Shown piece after piece: positions 24,821-36,806 of a stretch of 64,000 nt of DNA. Both the position numbers and the translations under genes were made by a program. The notes under the pieces were generated by a model. That model was given only the letters and a program-made list of their open reading frames with translations. It was not told where the DNA came from and made no database searches. Location: contig VWZX01002439.1 of the NCBI GenBank assembly GCA_013399015.1, positions 352,391 through 416,390 of the forward strand. The letters run 5' to 3'. Each line of letters opens with the position of its first letter. Within the stretch, counting starts at the first letter, position 1. The DNA comes from Galbula dea (Eukaryota; Chordata; Aves; Piciformes; Galbulidae).

Positions 24821-27610
24821 AGATACTCCAGGTCCAAATCAGCAGCACTGAACAGTAGGTCAACAATGCAAAACCTTTCAGCTGTTTGCTACCAATAACA
24901 GAAGAAAACAGGATGCATTTAAACTTCAGCACCTCTCCACAGTTTAATAGTAAATGGCCTACATTGAATAGCTGGCAACACATGCACTCTCTTTGCTTTC
25001 CTTCCTTGTTAAATGTTTCCTGGCATGGTGACAGGTAAAGCATAATACAGCTTAGCAATATGGCTTTTGCATGGTGAAACAGCTCCTCCATGCTATGCAA
25101 GAATACATGTTACTGTGAGAAGGGGCTTTATTCTGAATTATCTGCACATAGCAAAATCCATTGGGAAATTGGAAGAGAGTTTAGTGAAAAACTACATAAG
25201 ATTTTGTCACTGCTGAGCAGAAGATTTTGGATGTAAATCATGGATTGTGGGGCTTAATCACAGTTCCTTCTGGTCAGTGCACTATGGAAGGCAGCTCCAG
25301 CCATTAAAAATTCACTTGGGAAAGGTGGATGGTTATCCAGCACTAAACATGCTTCTGTGGCATTGAATTCTCCAGATCACTTGGGGAAGTAAGTCATCCA
25401 CATTTTAACCTAATAGTGCTTGTTGATAGAAACGGTATAGAGAAGCTGATAGATGAGATAGATGGAGAGGATTTATCCAGTGGCAGGGGAGCTGAGTAGG
25501 ACTAAAGCTGTGCTGACTTCTAAGCATGGGGATGATCAGGTTATGCAATTATTTCTTTTCTTAACGTAGATGTGACTGATGGAGAGCAGAAAACCATGCA
25601 AGCCTGTCTCTGAGCTGCTCTTCCTTGGAGACAGTCTTCACCAGATACACTCTTGCACCTCACAGAGACATTTTTACTTGGCAGCTCTCTGAAATTTAGG
25701 AGCTGGTTTGCATTTCAAATTTATGAGCTTTTTGGTATCTGGAAGCTGCTGTTAAACAAAGATCTTCTTTGCTCTGTGGGCTCAAGATAAAATGCTAAAG
25801 ACCTTCTGACTGCTACAAGTTGTTGTTGAGAGAGTGAGTTGAAGAAAATGACCAAGAGGAAAATAGAGAAATTTCTGAGGCACAGGGTTCTCCTATTTCT
25901 CTCTAAGAGGGGTTCCATGCTATGGTCATCACTAGGGTGTTGAACGTTTGGGTTTTTTTTTTCTTGAAGGCTGTGTCTATTTAATATCAAAATGATGGGC
26001 TCATCCAGTATTTTCAGGCTTTTTTGACTGATTTGGAAAAATTCAGGGTAAGATTATTTTTATCATCCCATATTCACCAGAGGCCTCAGAAGGTGATACG
26101 GAAGAGAGCTTGAAGATGAATAGAATGGAAATTCCAGATGGAGCAGGTCTTAAGGTAAAAAAAAGTGTCTGTGCTGCCATATACAGTTTTATTAAAGAAG
26201 ACTGGTTTCTTTACTGTCTCAGTTATCTAAGCCATCAAGAGTTCTCACAGAAAGACAAAAACCATGTCTTTGGTATCCCTAACCCATAATCTCTGTAGAG
26301 CAGAGGTGTGGAAAGCACTATCAGACATAGCATTAAGTTTTCAGATGTTGCCTACCACTGGCCACACAAGGCAACCAGATAAGCTGGATAACCAGAAGTA
26401 AATAGTGGTGACTAAGGATAAATAAAGGGAAGAAATGTTCCTTTCCATTGTTGCTACATGAACTCCTGGAGACTCATGTTAAGTAGGGACATTCCAGAAT
26501 AAATATAACCATGCCAAAGAGAAGGGGCAATGAGGGACCTGCTGTTACCTTGGCTATTACTGTCAGATGTTTTGACCTTCAAGTGACTAACAGATTCCTC
26601 ACCAGCTACCTGGCAGCCCAGTAATCTTCCCCCATACTCCATGCTATATGACTGGGCATTGACCATACTTTGTAAATAGTCTCTCAGCAGAAGCATTATT
26701 TCTGAGGTCCTTGATTAATAATGTAAGACATCGGTGATCTTGGAAAATTTTAACATCAGCATTGTACTTGGCAAAACAGAACAGATGTCAACATCTTTGT
26801 TGCTGTTTCTTGGCTGAAGACAGATGTTTGTGAGATTAGATGGAAAACGCAAAAGTGTATGGGCATACTGGAATCTGTGGAAAACACTTGCTGCTTATAC
26901 TTGTGTGAGGAATCAATTTGTGTTCTGGTAAGTCTTTTCCATTATAATTGCTCCATGATTAAGTATATGCCAATGTCTTCTCTTAGGAGCTGAGACAATG
27001 AATACACTCCTGATACTTGGATGATGATGTCTGAATAGTCCTCTCATGGCAGAGAAAATACAAGTGTGTTAGGGAAGAGCAATAAATACCATCACCTTCT
27101 GTACTGCATTGGATTTTTGAAGGGTGCTCCTGTCTCAGATGTTAATGTTAATTTTCTTTGAAACAGTCATAATAAACTCAGGAAAATGTAATTTATGGAT
27201 AAGGCATTATTTTTGGTGTTGAAAAAAGCCTGTCTGTTCTTAAAAATACATTGTTAGGCAGCAGATCAGCTGTGTAAAAATGTGACCTCTCTAATGCTTC
27301 CAAGTCCAAAATGATTTGTTCAATAAGTGTCATTTGAAAAAGTTAAAGCTTCACAGTTTACTAAAGGATGTGTTTTGTATTCTGGTCCAAGTATGACTAC
27401 ACCTGAAAATGGCTTCCATGGATCATCTGAAATATCAAATGTAAGGCAAAATTTTGCTTCAAACTTCCATGAAGAGCCAAATTCTCTCCACCCACAATAA
27501 TATGCGAAGTACACAGTAAATCACCCTTCTGAAAATATTTCATCCACTTTGTACTTTCAGTCCAATGTTTAAAGACAGATCTCTGTAAGTAAATGTCTTG
27601 TTTCTTTCAG
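24821..27610. other. Unique sequence, no gene seen
   Basis: A minus-strand frame of 139 codons (24681-25100) overlaps the CR1 end antisense and has no recognisable domain. Between 25.1 and 27.6 kb I see no repeat and no coding signal. A pyrimidine tract with CAG at 27560 and a GTAAGT at 27585 precede the exon-like interval that follows. Confidence 0.5.
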
Positions 27611-27686
27611 GGAATAAACTGCCCTGAGCTCACAGATGCATTCACCTTGAGAATCCCATGGAGAAAACTGTTTTGAGGATGAAGAG
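27611..27686 (+). other. Exon-like interval between strong splice signals
   Basis: A good 3' splice site (TGTCTTGTTTCTTTCAG, AG at 27609-27610) and a good 5' splice site (GAG/GTAAGA, GT at 27687-27688) bound 76 bases. All three plus-strand frames contain a stop (one frame only close to its end), so an ordinary internal coding exon is unlikely. A non-coding RNA exon, a poison exon or chance pairing remain. A possible 24-base partner lies just upstream (27561-27584, donor TCT/GTAAGT). Confidence 0.25.
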
Positions 27687-28346
27687 GTAAGACCATGTCC
27701 CAGGTGGTGCTGGGGCCCTGCCACTCTCAAAACTGTCCCATCAGCCAGTCCCACCAAGACAACATCAAAGCAAGCTTCTTCCTTCAGAGGGAAGATCTGT
27801 GCCTGGGGTGTGCTCAGGCATGATCAGACTTTATCCAGGTATATGAAATTTGCTGGAGTAAGTCTTCATCCACCTTTCTTCTTTCCAAATTTGCTTCTCA
27901 GACTGGGAAATTTTCTGTCTCTGCCTGCACAGGAGCTTCTTCTGCAGCCTCTAGAGAAGTCACTAGGAGCTTTCTCTGTTCATGCTGTGAGAACAGAGGC
28001 TTTAATCATGTTGCCTCAGTTACATGGACATGGGAGCTCAGATTTTTATGCATTAATGTGATAAAGTTGAGAAGTGGGGCTAGCAAGAAGGTTGGCAAGA
28101 TAAAATAATTATCTTTCAGACAAACAGTATAATACAACTAACAAAGTAATGGTCATTAGTTGCTCAAAATCTTGAGGTGAAGGATTCTGTTCCTGGAAAG
28201 AAAGTGGAACAAGTAACCTCATCCATAGCGCTTGTGCTGAAAAATAACCAAAAAACAGGTCAGTGTTCCCAGACTCCTGTGGCTCCTACACTGAAACCAG
28301 TAGGACCATTACAGCGAGGGAGGAGGTCAGTAAACAACTTACTTAC

Positions 28347-28410
28347 CTGGGCCAGCAGATATAAGGCAGAAGCCAGCTGGAGGGAGCCCAGAGCTGCTTC
28401 TAGGCTATTG
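28347..28410 (-). other. Exon-like interval on minus strand behind a poly-T acceptor
   Basis: On the minus strand the A-rich tract 28413-28483 becomes a 70-base pyrimidine-dominated tract ending TTTTTCAG. The following 64 bases end at CCCAG/GTAAGTAAG, a near-consensus donor. Exactly one frame is open through the interval and reads SLEAALGSLQLASALYLLAQ, a leucine/alanine-rich segment of no known family; the other two frames meet TAG early. The architecture is that of an exonised poly-T tract. There is no further exon in view, so this is a candidate only. Confidence 0.3.
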
Positions 28411-28412
28411 CT

Positions 28413-28483
28413 GAAAAAAAAAAGAAAAAAAAAAAAAAGAAAAAAAGAAAAAAAAAAGGAAAAAAGAAAAAAAGAAAAAAAAA
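28413..28483. repeat. A-rich low-complexity tract
   Basis: Seventy-one bases consist only of A interrupted by single or paired G. The plus-strand frame through it yields a poly-lysine/arginine peptide, and the minus strand yields poly-phenylalanine; both are artefacts of composition. It could be the remnant of a poly-A tail, but no SINE or pseudogene body is recognisable upstream of it. Confidence 0.9.
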
Positions 28484-31258
28484 TCCCCTTGTCCTGCCAC
28501 TGCAGATACGAGAGAGGTTTGAAGTGGTTCATTGCTGTAGGATTAACAGTCTTTAAGCACTGATTAGCTGATATCAAAGTTATTATGGGATTAAGCATGT
28601 ATTATCTAGTCCATGTGCCATCTGATGCACTTTTGGAAAAAAAGCATCCCACCAGAGGTGTTGTCTAAACACCAGGTATAGGTGATATTTCTTATTATGC
28701 AGATGTTACTAAATTATTTGGGAAGGAAAGCATTTGTAAAATTGAAATCTTATAAATTATTTGGAAGAATTAGTAGACAGGGTTTTTTCAAAGTTAGGTA
28801 ATTTCTATTATTTAATCTACTTTTGTGTTTTGCAACTCTGAACCAATCTTTCAGTCACATGATATAATACAACTAACAAAATAATGGTCCATCAGACTGG
28901 GTCACCTACCATTATTTATGTTTGTGTAACAATTTCATCATTTGATCAAATAATAGCAGATTCCACAATATGTCATTCAAGTATCCCCAGTTTATCTATA
29001 ATGATTTTCCTCTTGTCAGCTCATTTCTTGAACCTTTGCTAGATCTAGTTTCAATGGTACTATAAACAATCATCATTGCATTGTAAAACTGGAAACTCTC
29101 CACTAAAATAGTGTTTTGATCTGGGTTGCCATAGTAATAAGTCTGTGCTCCCCTCTTTGGAGGCCTTGTTATATGAAGTACCTGTGATTTGCTCAGAATG
29201 GCCCCAGTTCATCTGTCAAAGTGGGTTTTTCCTTTTTTAAAATAATGATCTAGAAAATCCCACAGTGCCAACAAATATTTTACAGCTGTAACGAGAAACA
29301 GTGTATCACCGAAGCTTTGTAAATCTATGCCATTAGTGCATTAGAATAAATCACTTTCCTTAGGTATATTACTTAGAAATATGCAATTCTAATTTTAGAG
29401 CATGTATTCAATAGGGGGTATTTATTTTTTATGTAAAGAGAATTATTAACTTTGACTTCAAAAATACATCACATGTCAGATTGTGTTTAGAGGCCCTGCA
29501 GCAAAAAGAAAAAAAATGAAATTCTTTCTTATTTCTATCAAAATAGCACAAATACCCAGTCAGTTTCAGATTTAGTTACTCTATTCCATTCTTAAGTGCA
29601 GATTTTTATAACGAGATCAGATATTACCATAGATTTTACAACTGCATGCTGAGATAAATGATATTCAGATTATATCCTTGTAAAAATTAGAAGTCCTGAA
29701 AATACATCAACCACACTATGAAAATATATCACTGTACACTATTTTAAATAAAAATGCTCCAGTCAGTTACAGTAATTTGATACATGAACTATGATATTTT
29801 CTCCTGCAGGAATGAGAGTAAACAAACAGTACATCAACACGCCAGTGACAGACTCCACGAAAAGAAGTGAGGACGGAGATCATATTTTATCTAAGACAAA
29901 TGGCTAAGTTGGTTACTTTATGTAAGTCACTAGCAACTACAGGATTATGTTGTGTAACTCACTGTCAGACACTGCCTCATAATACCTGACAGGGGAATAT
30001 TAAAATCATCAGTGGGAGAAAGTATGGAAGGTATCCATCTGTGTTCAATGAATTCTAATTAAAAAGTAATTACCGTACGGCGAGGAATCTGCCAGTTCCA
30101 GCCCTCTCCCCACACAAGTAATGTTAGTTGACTCTTTGGCAAACAAGAGGGAAGACAAGTGGCAGTGCATATGCATATTTCCTTACATTTTGCTGGTGAC
30201 TTAGTTCTAAGTAGTGCCATATCATGGGAAGTCTTCGGAAATAGTTTTATATCATTTTGCCAAGTGGATCCCCAGAAGACAGTGTGGGGGCAGAGGTGCT
30301 ACACATCTTCTGTTATAATTGACCTGGGCTTTGAGATTTCTCTGTCATGATGTATCCCAGAATGGTGCATGATGGGAAGAAACTTGTTATTCCTCCAGCA
30401 GTGCCAAATGGACAAGATCAAGTAGGCCTGGGACTTGAAAAAGAGGAAGAAATATTGACAGATAAGTAACCACTCCAGTAAATGACAGGCAGGCACAGGA
30501 AGCTTGATTTCCTTGGGGTTCAGAGGTAATCTATTAACCTTAAAAGATTTCAGTACAAACTTAATGGATTTTTTTTTTTTTTAATCACAAAAACATAAGA
30601 ATCTTAACTGAAATCTTTAGGTCTGTCCTGATTTCTTTTTTCTCCTTGCAAATTAGCAGTGTGGGAACAAAAAACCACTCACCCATGACTAAAAGAGCTA
30701 GAAATAGACTAAATTCGACTCAAAATATTTATTCATTGGATTATCAAAATCGTATCTGTAATGCAGTTCAAGAACATTAAAGGTGTCCTCTGAGAAGCTG
30801 TCATTTTCTATGGCATTGTGACTGGCATTGAAACACTTGTTTTGCAATTCTTTGGATGTCAGCTCATCAACAGTCAGGGAAATACTAGAACAAATTGACA
30901 TCAATGAGGTGGGCTGGACTAATTAAGAGCAGAATTTGCCCCCTGAGATTACTGTCTCATTTAGTGAACGCAGAGTCAGCCCAGCCCATACCAATGTAGT
31001 GCCCCTGGGTGCTGTGTACACATGCACATACTCACACATCCTAGACCCAGGATGAAGTGCTACGTCCTCCTGCTAGTGCGCTGCAGAACAGAAGGAATAT
31101 AAGGACTCTGAATTTAGGCTCCATTATAGAAGATTTCTGTAATTTCTACTTTGAGATGTTCTCATCTTTCCACTGTTGGCAGTGGAAGTTTTCTTCCACT
31201 CCACTTCTGGGAGTTTTCTTGCACTGAGATGTACCCTCTTGGCCAGATGCAGCTTCTC
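28484..31258. other. Unique AT-rich sequence, no gene seen
   Basis: No gene or interspersed repeat was recognised. An RFX X-box-like word GTTGCCATAGTAAT lies at 29125-29138 (11 of 14 positions match GTTGCCATGGCAAC). A splice-acceptor-like TTTTCTCCTGCAG ends at 29809, followed by a short open frame (see findings). The 29.3-29.8 kb part is AT-rich and looks like plain intronic sequence. Confidence 0.5.
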
Positions 31259-31315
31259 TGCTTTACCCAAAATTCTGTCAGCTTCACTGCTTTACCCAAA
31301 ATTCTATCAACATTT
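31259..31315. repeat. 29-bp tandem duplication
   Basis: TGCTTTACCCAAAATTCTGT and the following bases up to 31287 are repeated directly from 31288 with two or three changes. On the minus strand this gives a repeated FWVK/ILGK-like peptide in an 85-codon frame, a by-product of the duplication. Confidence 0.85.
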
Positions 31316-32124
31316 GGCTGAGACTCCAAATGGTTAAAAAAATCATTCCTGCTCTCACTCACACATCCCACTGCTGAATTCTTGTATCCTGCAAGGCTCT
31401 CTGGGTCAGCCACATCCAAACTTGTGGCACACCAGCAGCAATTTTATGCGTTGCCCCCAGCCCCAGTAAAGAGGTTGCTGGAAGAGAGAGGGGAGTGGGA
31501 CAAAGAGGCCAAATTCCCTCCACCTTGCAAATCTCTAGACAGACTATATGCCTCCTACAACCCATCCTCTATTGCAGGACTAGCATGGGGGAAAAAGCTC
31601 CACAATGGACCACAAACGGAAGAAGGAGATGAATCCCCTTGACCTCAGCATGCAGTCTACCTCCAATAATTCCTAATTGACATCCTCCTTGCTACAACTA
31701 AAACTGATTACCCTTTGGCCTGTCTACCCTTGAGACAGATTATTTATATGAATTGAATACAAAGCACAGATTATTCCCTCTTTCCTTGCCATAATTTTTT
31801 CATATTTGTTAAAGTCTGTTACACCCCCTCAGTCTCTCTTTCTTCAGGTTACGTTATGTCACTCACTCAATCTTCCCTAGTAGATTATGTTTTCCAGACA
31901 ACTGGCAGTTTCTGTTGTTATCCTCTAGGCAATTTCTAATTGATCAGCCTCTTCTGGAGATTTGTCTCATATTCTGCCGACACAAGAAGCAAAATAAATT
32001 AAAAGTTTGTCCCAGAAATGATGATGATATATGTTGATGAAAGAGAGAGGCTTACTGTTCACTGAGGTTGGCAGGGGCTCCCAGGAAAGATGATACAAGT
32101 TTAGTTCCACAGGTCCATATTACC
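31316..32124. other. Unique sequence, no gene seen
   Basis: No gene recognised. A pyrimidine tract ending TTTCTTCAG/GTTACG near 31846 resembles a splice acceptor without a convincing exon. Confidence 0.5.
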
Positions 32125-32150
32125 AACCATGGGGCTTAACCATGGGGCTT
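32125..32150. repeat. 13-bp perfect tandem duplication
   Basis: AACCATGGGGCTT occurs twice in a row (32125-32137 and 32138-32150) without mismatch. Confidence 0.9.
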
Positions 32151-35100
32151 AATTCTGGAAGGATCAATACTCTCTGGCAAGACCCCCCAAAAAATGCTTT
32201 CCATGAAGTACAAGAGTAATTCGTCAAATTTGAGGAGATACACTGTGTAGATTCAGGCTTATGTCTGAATCTTTACAGTAACAGGCACTACCTACATTAT
32301 ATTCAAAACAAACAAAAAACCCCAAACAATCCCCAAAATACTGCTTAATATTTCCAATAATTTAAAGTTCTAACCTTTTCTCCTAGTTCTACTTATACTT
32401 TAATATAACTAAACTATATTCCCTTTTGATATTTTCTCCTGGTAAGTTGCATGTCACCTGATACTCTTTTACACCAGATTTTCTAAGTTTCAGGTCTTAG
32501 CATGATCTAAAAGCAGGTGTAATTGTATTTCTAGTAAAGTGTTATTATAATCATAATGCCATAAAAAAGTAATGTAGATTTTTGTGCATAATTTGGTGGC
32601 TTTGGGAACATAAGAAGGGGTAATGTGTTTCACCTGGATTCTGGAATATGCCTTATTACCTACTTGTTAATTATTATCAGGCCATCTGCAATGCTATTCA
32701 GTTGGTTCATGAGAGGTCTCTCTTGCTCCATCCTGCATTTGTCCACTACACGCACACTTCCCATTGTCTCAGCATGGACACTGTGTTATTCTCAGTTCTC
32801 TCATGCTGTGAAGGGTGAGGCAAAGGCTCACGCAGCAGTCTTACCCTATCTCCTAACTCTTTTTTTGCCCACATAAGCCTCCTAATTGTCGCAGTGCAGA
32901 ACATAATGGGGAAAGTGTATCGACTTGTTTAATTTAAAACAGGCTATGTGAACTACCTTTACAATAACTACTTGTTTCAATAATTTATAACTATGATGCT
33001 ATACCTGACAAAATCATTCAGATAACTAGAGCAATGTGCACTTTAAGTTTAAAGTCAAGGTCTTCCTTGCTCATTTTAATGACTTCTCTTGTGCACAAGA
33101 TATTAATATTCCTGTGAGCAAACATAGCACTGACTCATTAATCAATAAGAGCTGGCTCCTCTACATAATAACAATAGCTGTACTAGATAATTAACTTTTG
33201 TTCCATTGATTTTAGTTTGTACATAATTTCCAGTGGCTGACACTGGATAATAAAAAGCTTTGCAGCTGACAGGCACCTATTAAAATCCTTTTTACTAGTT
33301 TAGGAAAATGATCCACACCAACTGTTATAAGTAAAATACAGTGTAGATGTAGGGGCGTGTCCATGCCATATTTAAAAGGCAGCAACTGACAATAAATAAA
33401 AGACCTAATAAATATTGTAAGGCTTCAGTGAGTCCTGCTGTTAAATTGTAGCATAGTGAAGGATTTGCATTTTCTTGTCATGTAGTTATAGGCAGACTAG
33501 AGATAAAGGTCTGTCTACAGTTAAATAAGTATTCTAGATAACTGGCAGATTTCCTCACTTCAGACTGGGATAAGAAACACAGGTGTATCTGCATCAGCTT
33601 TTTTATTCAAACAATATTTTTAATATTAGGCCGATTCCAGCAAAAGCGGCAATGTCAGAAACTCTACTGTAGGCATGGGGGACATACTGTGGAGTGAGAT
33701 ATAGCAGTGTTTGAGCTAGGACAGAAAAGAAAAGGTGACTTTAAAACCAAACATTTCAGTTGCTTGGTTTACAAGATGGCCACAGTGACAGCAAACCAAC
33801 TTGGTGCCATGAGCAGAGCAGACTGTAGAGGGAAATATCTACTGCAGAGAGGACTTGGAGACTTCAATATCTACCTTTCTTCCAAAATAATTGTAAATTT
33901 TGGGAGCAAAAAAAGAAGTCTCAAATCACTTCAAATGCATTCTTTTGACATTTTACATTTCTAAATTGTCTTGTCATCTAGAATACAAATCAGTATTAAA
34001 TAAAACAGACACACGAGTATTTTCAAAAGCAAAAGTTGAAATATTCTATTTCATAAATATCAATCTGCCTGACAAATCATGAGTTTCTGCCTCCCTCATA
34101 TTTCTTTCTGACTGATACAGAAGGGGAAGTTAGTCTGGAATCCTGTAGCATTTGCAGATACAATGGAAGTGCATTTTCTGATGTAAAAATTTTTCCACTG
34201 ACTTACCAGCAGCAGATATTTATCTGTAGCTATTCTGGAACAAACTAAGCTTATAATGCACTGTAGGAAAAGAAAGTTCAGTATAACATACATATCACAG
34301 TTTTTATCTATGGCTTGCTCTATTTTTGTGATACTAACTGTTGCAGGAGCCAGACATTTGACTATGTAAATCACTGCAATTCATTGACATTAACTGAGCT
34401 AACATGATTTGCCCAGATGAAGGTCATCTTTTAGATGCAATGTTGATAAAGCATATTCACAAATGTGAGCATAAACCATTTGCGAAATGTTTCTGCATTC
34501 AATTTCAAAGACCAAGTTAGCTATCTCTCTTACTCATACAAAACATCCCATGTGGAGAATGCCTTGATCAAGCCTTAATTCAAAAGCTAAAGCATGTGAA
34601 ACAGAGTAGCCTACTAAGTGAGAACTTACTTGCATTTTACAGTATGTTCTTCAGCAGGAATAAAATATAGTGCAAGACAAAGGCCCCGTCAGCTCCTCTA
34701 TAGAAGGGATAACATTCTTGTGTTCAAAATTGTGGAAATGTCAATATTTCACAAGGTAGTTTTACGGTTCATTCAAGCACTGATAAGAAATCATTACACT
34801 TTTTAAGAATATTGATGATTACAGAGAGGCATTTAATGGAGGGAGAGCCTTTTTTTTTTTGCAGTTCGTTAGTTTGTGCATGTCTAATTGACTCTTCAAG
34901 ACTCTTTTGCATGAGTCAATAAACACAGTTTTAACCAGACTATTTTTATACCAGTTATAAGTAAACTTCTCCAACTTACAGAATTTTCCCTTCTGTGTCT
35001 CCCCAGTAAGTATTGTCAAGTTCTAGACAGAGTCCATCTCAAGAAATACAAGAAAAATCAGCAATTAAATTGCCTATCTTTTCCTCCAGCAATAGTCTAC

Positions 35101-36806
35101 CCAAGGAGCTGATTTAGTAGATTAGACATCAGGTTTGGAATATGTAGGCCTCTGGATAAAGTGGGCTCGATTCTTTGCCTATTTAGATAGGTTATGAGGA
35201 TTGCTTCTGTGGCAGCTGCTAAAGAACCTGCATGATTTATCTAGGCATTAGGAACAAAGAAAAAGGTGAAATAAAATATGTGAATACTCTACCAATTCCA
35301 GTGGCAAAATGTAAGGCAAAGATACCTACTGTCCTGCCTGAAAGATCCCTGCCTTCAGCAGGTTTGTGTGGGCGTGAAGTTTCTCCACTTCTCCCATAGC
35401 AGGCTATGGTGCTATCTAGGGCAAAAGAGGATTGTGGAACAATTGAAAGCACTTGGAGAGCAGCAGATGTTGAAGGCACTGGATGGACTCCACAAAACAG
35501 TGTTATTAAAAATGACCTCCAAGGCCATTGCAAACTTCTGTGGTATACAATAAACTATTAAGTCAATGAAATCATTTTTATCAAAGACACTATGACACTG
35601 TCTGAACACGGAAATGGAAAATAAAAAGATAGTCCTGCATGTACATATGGCCATGGTTCAGTGCAGTGGGTGTTACTGCTTGGTTTGCTGAAGCATACTA
35701 GACAAGCTTTAAAGCTGGTTATTTTTGCAAGAACTGTGGTGGGAAAAAGAGCTGCTGCATGTCTCAGCCCAACACAAACCACAGACAAGGTAAATGTAAG
35801 GCAAATGTTTTGCAGGTTTGAAGTCAAGAAAGACACTCTATACAAAGGTCCTGTGATTGCAGAAATTTCTCCCCTTGTGAGTGCTGTTTCACCTCAGTTC
35901 TTGCTGCTGCCCCAGGGCACTAGAAGCAGAATTATGGGGGTCTGTGGAGAGAGCCTATACTCACAGCATTTCTAGCCTCCATTTTGCTGAACCAATAGAT
36001 GTGGATCATTGGGATAAAATGACTCTGACAAGCACTAGAACTTAGAGTTGCTTATTGGCATCTACAGCCTTTGAAGATTTATTCAATACTAGTAAGAAAA
36101 GCCATGCCAGCCTTACCAGCTGGTGTGCAGTACTACTCTTTACTCTCAGTTAGATCTGGAAGGCATTATTCAACCCCTGCTTACGCTAGGCCAGAAGTGG
36201 CTAACTACACAGCCAGGCAGGCAGCAGGACACCTGCCTGTATGGCAGCAGGCTCTAAATTCTCTCCAGGTGGGCATGAACACATCCAGATCTCTCACTGG
36301 TGTGGACCTGGCTTCAAGGACCATAGGATTTTGTGCCACCAGGGGCAAACCACATAAGGTCACCAAGAATCTTTCAAAAAGTTCCTGGACTCCAAAATTA
36401 ACATGACTCCACAGCCTGGCTATGCTGTGCTCTTTTCATGTTTATAAGAATCTTACATGAGATTGGCTAGTAGCACCAAGTGTTGCTTTCTCCATGTTTA
36501 GCTTGAATGAGCAAATTATTAAGAGAAAGAACACAGCATTGTGCATATTGATTTTTGTACACTCTAAACACTTTCACACTTAAACAGCAGCATTACCCAC
36601 TCCCATCTCCCAAAATAAAATATCATAAAGACCAAGGAAGCTACTCCATCTGTGGTATTACTACTCACTGTGGTGCTTTTAAACAAGCACTTTCATGTTT
36701 TTTTCCCAGCTAGCAGCTCAGTCTGCAGAAAGATTCTCAGCAAACAGCAGCAAAGTTACTTCACTGATGTTAAAATTATTTCTTAAAAAACTCTCCTTTG
36801 CCTGTT
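32151..36806. other. Unique sequence, possible conserved non-coding DNA
   Basis: No gene or interspersed repeat was recognised. The 32950-33420 part is rich in TAAT-type cores (ATTAATCAATAAG, GATAATTAACTTTTG), is free of repeats and could be a distal regulatory element; this cannot be tested from one sequence. The 35.2-36.4 kb part carries several open frames of 80-111 codons on both strands with no recognisable domain. Confidence 0.4.

Noticed and set aside
28177..28563. 128-codon plus-strand frame with a lysine-rich tract
   Set aside because: The lysine/arginine tract is the translation of the A-rich simple repeat, and the flanking residues match nothing I know.
36331..36350. CTCF-like word GCCACCAGGGGCAAA
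   Set aside because: It contains CCACCAGGGG but lacks the rest of the usual 19-base motif, and single matches of this length are expected by chance.
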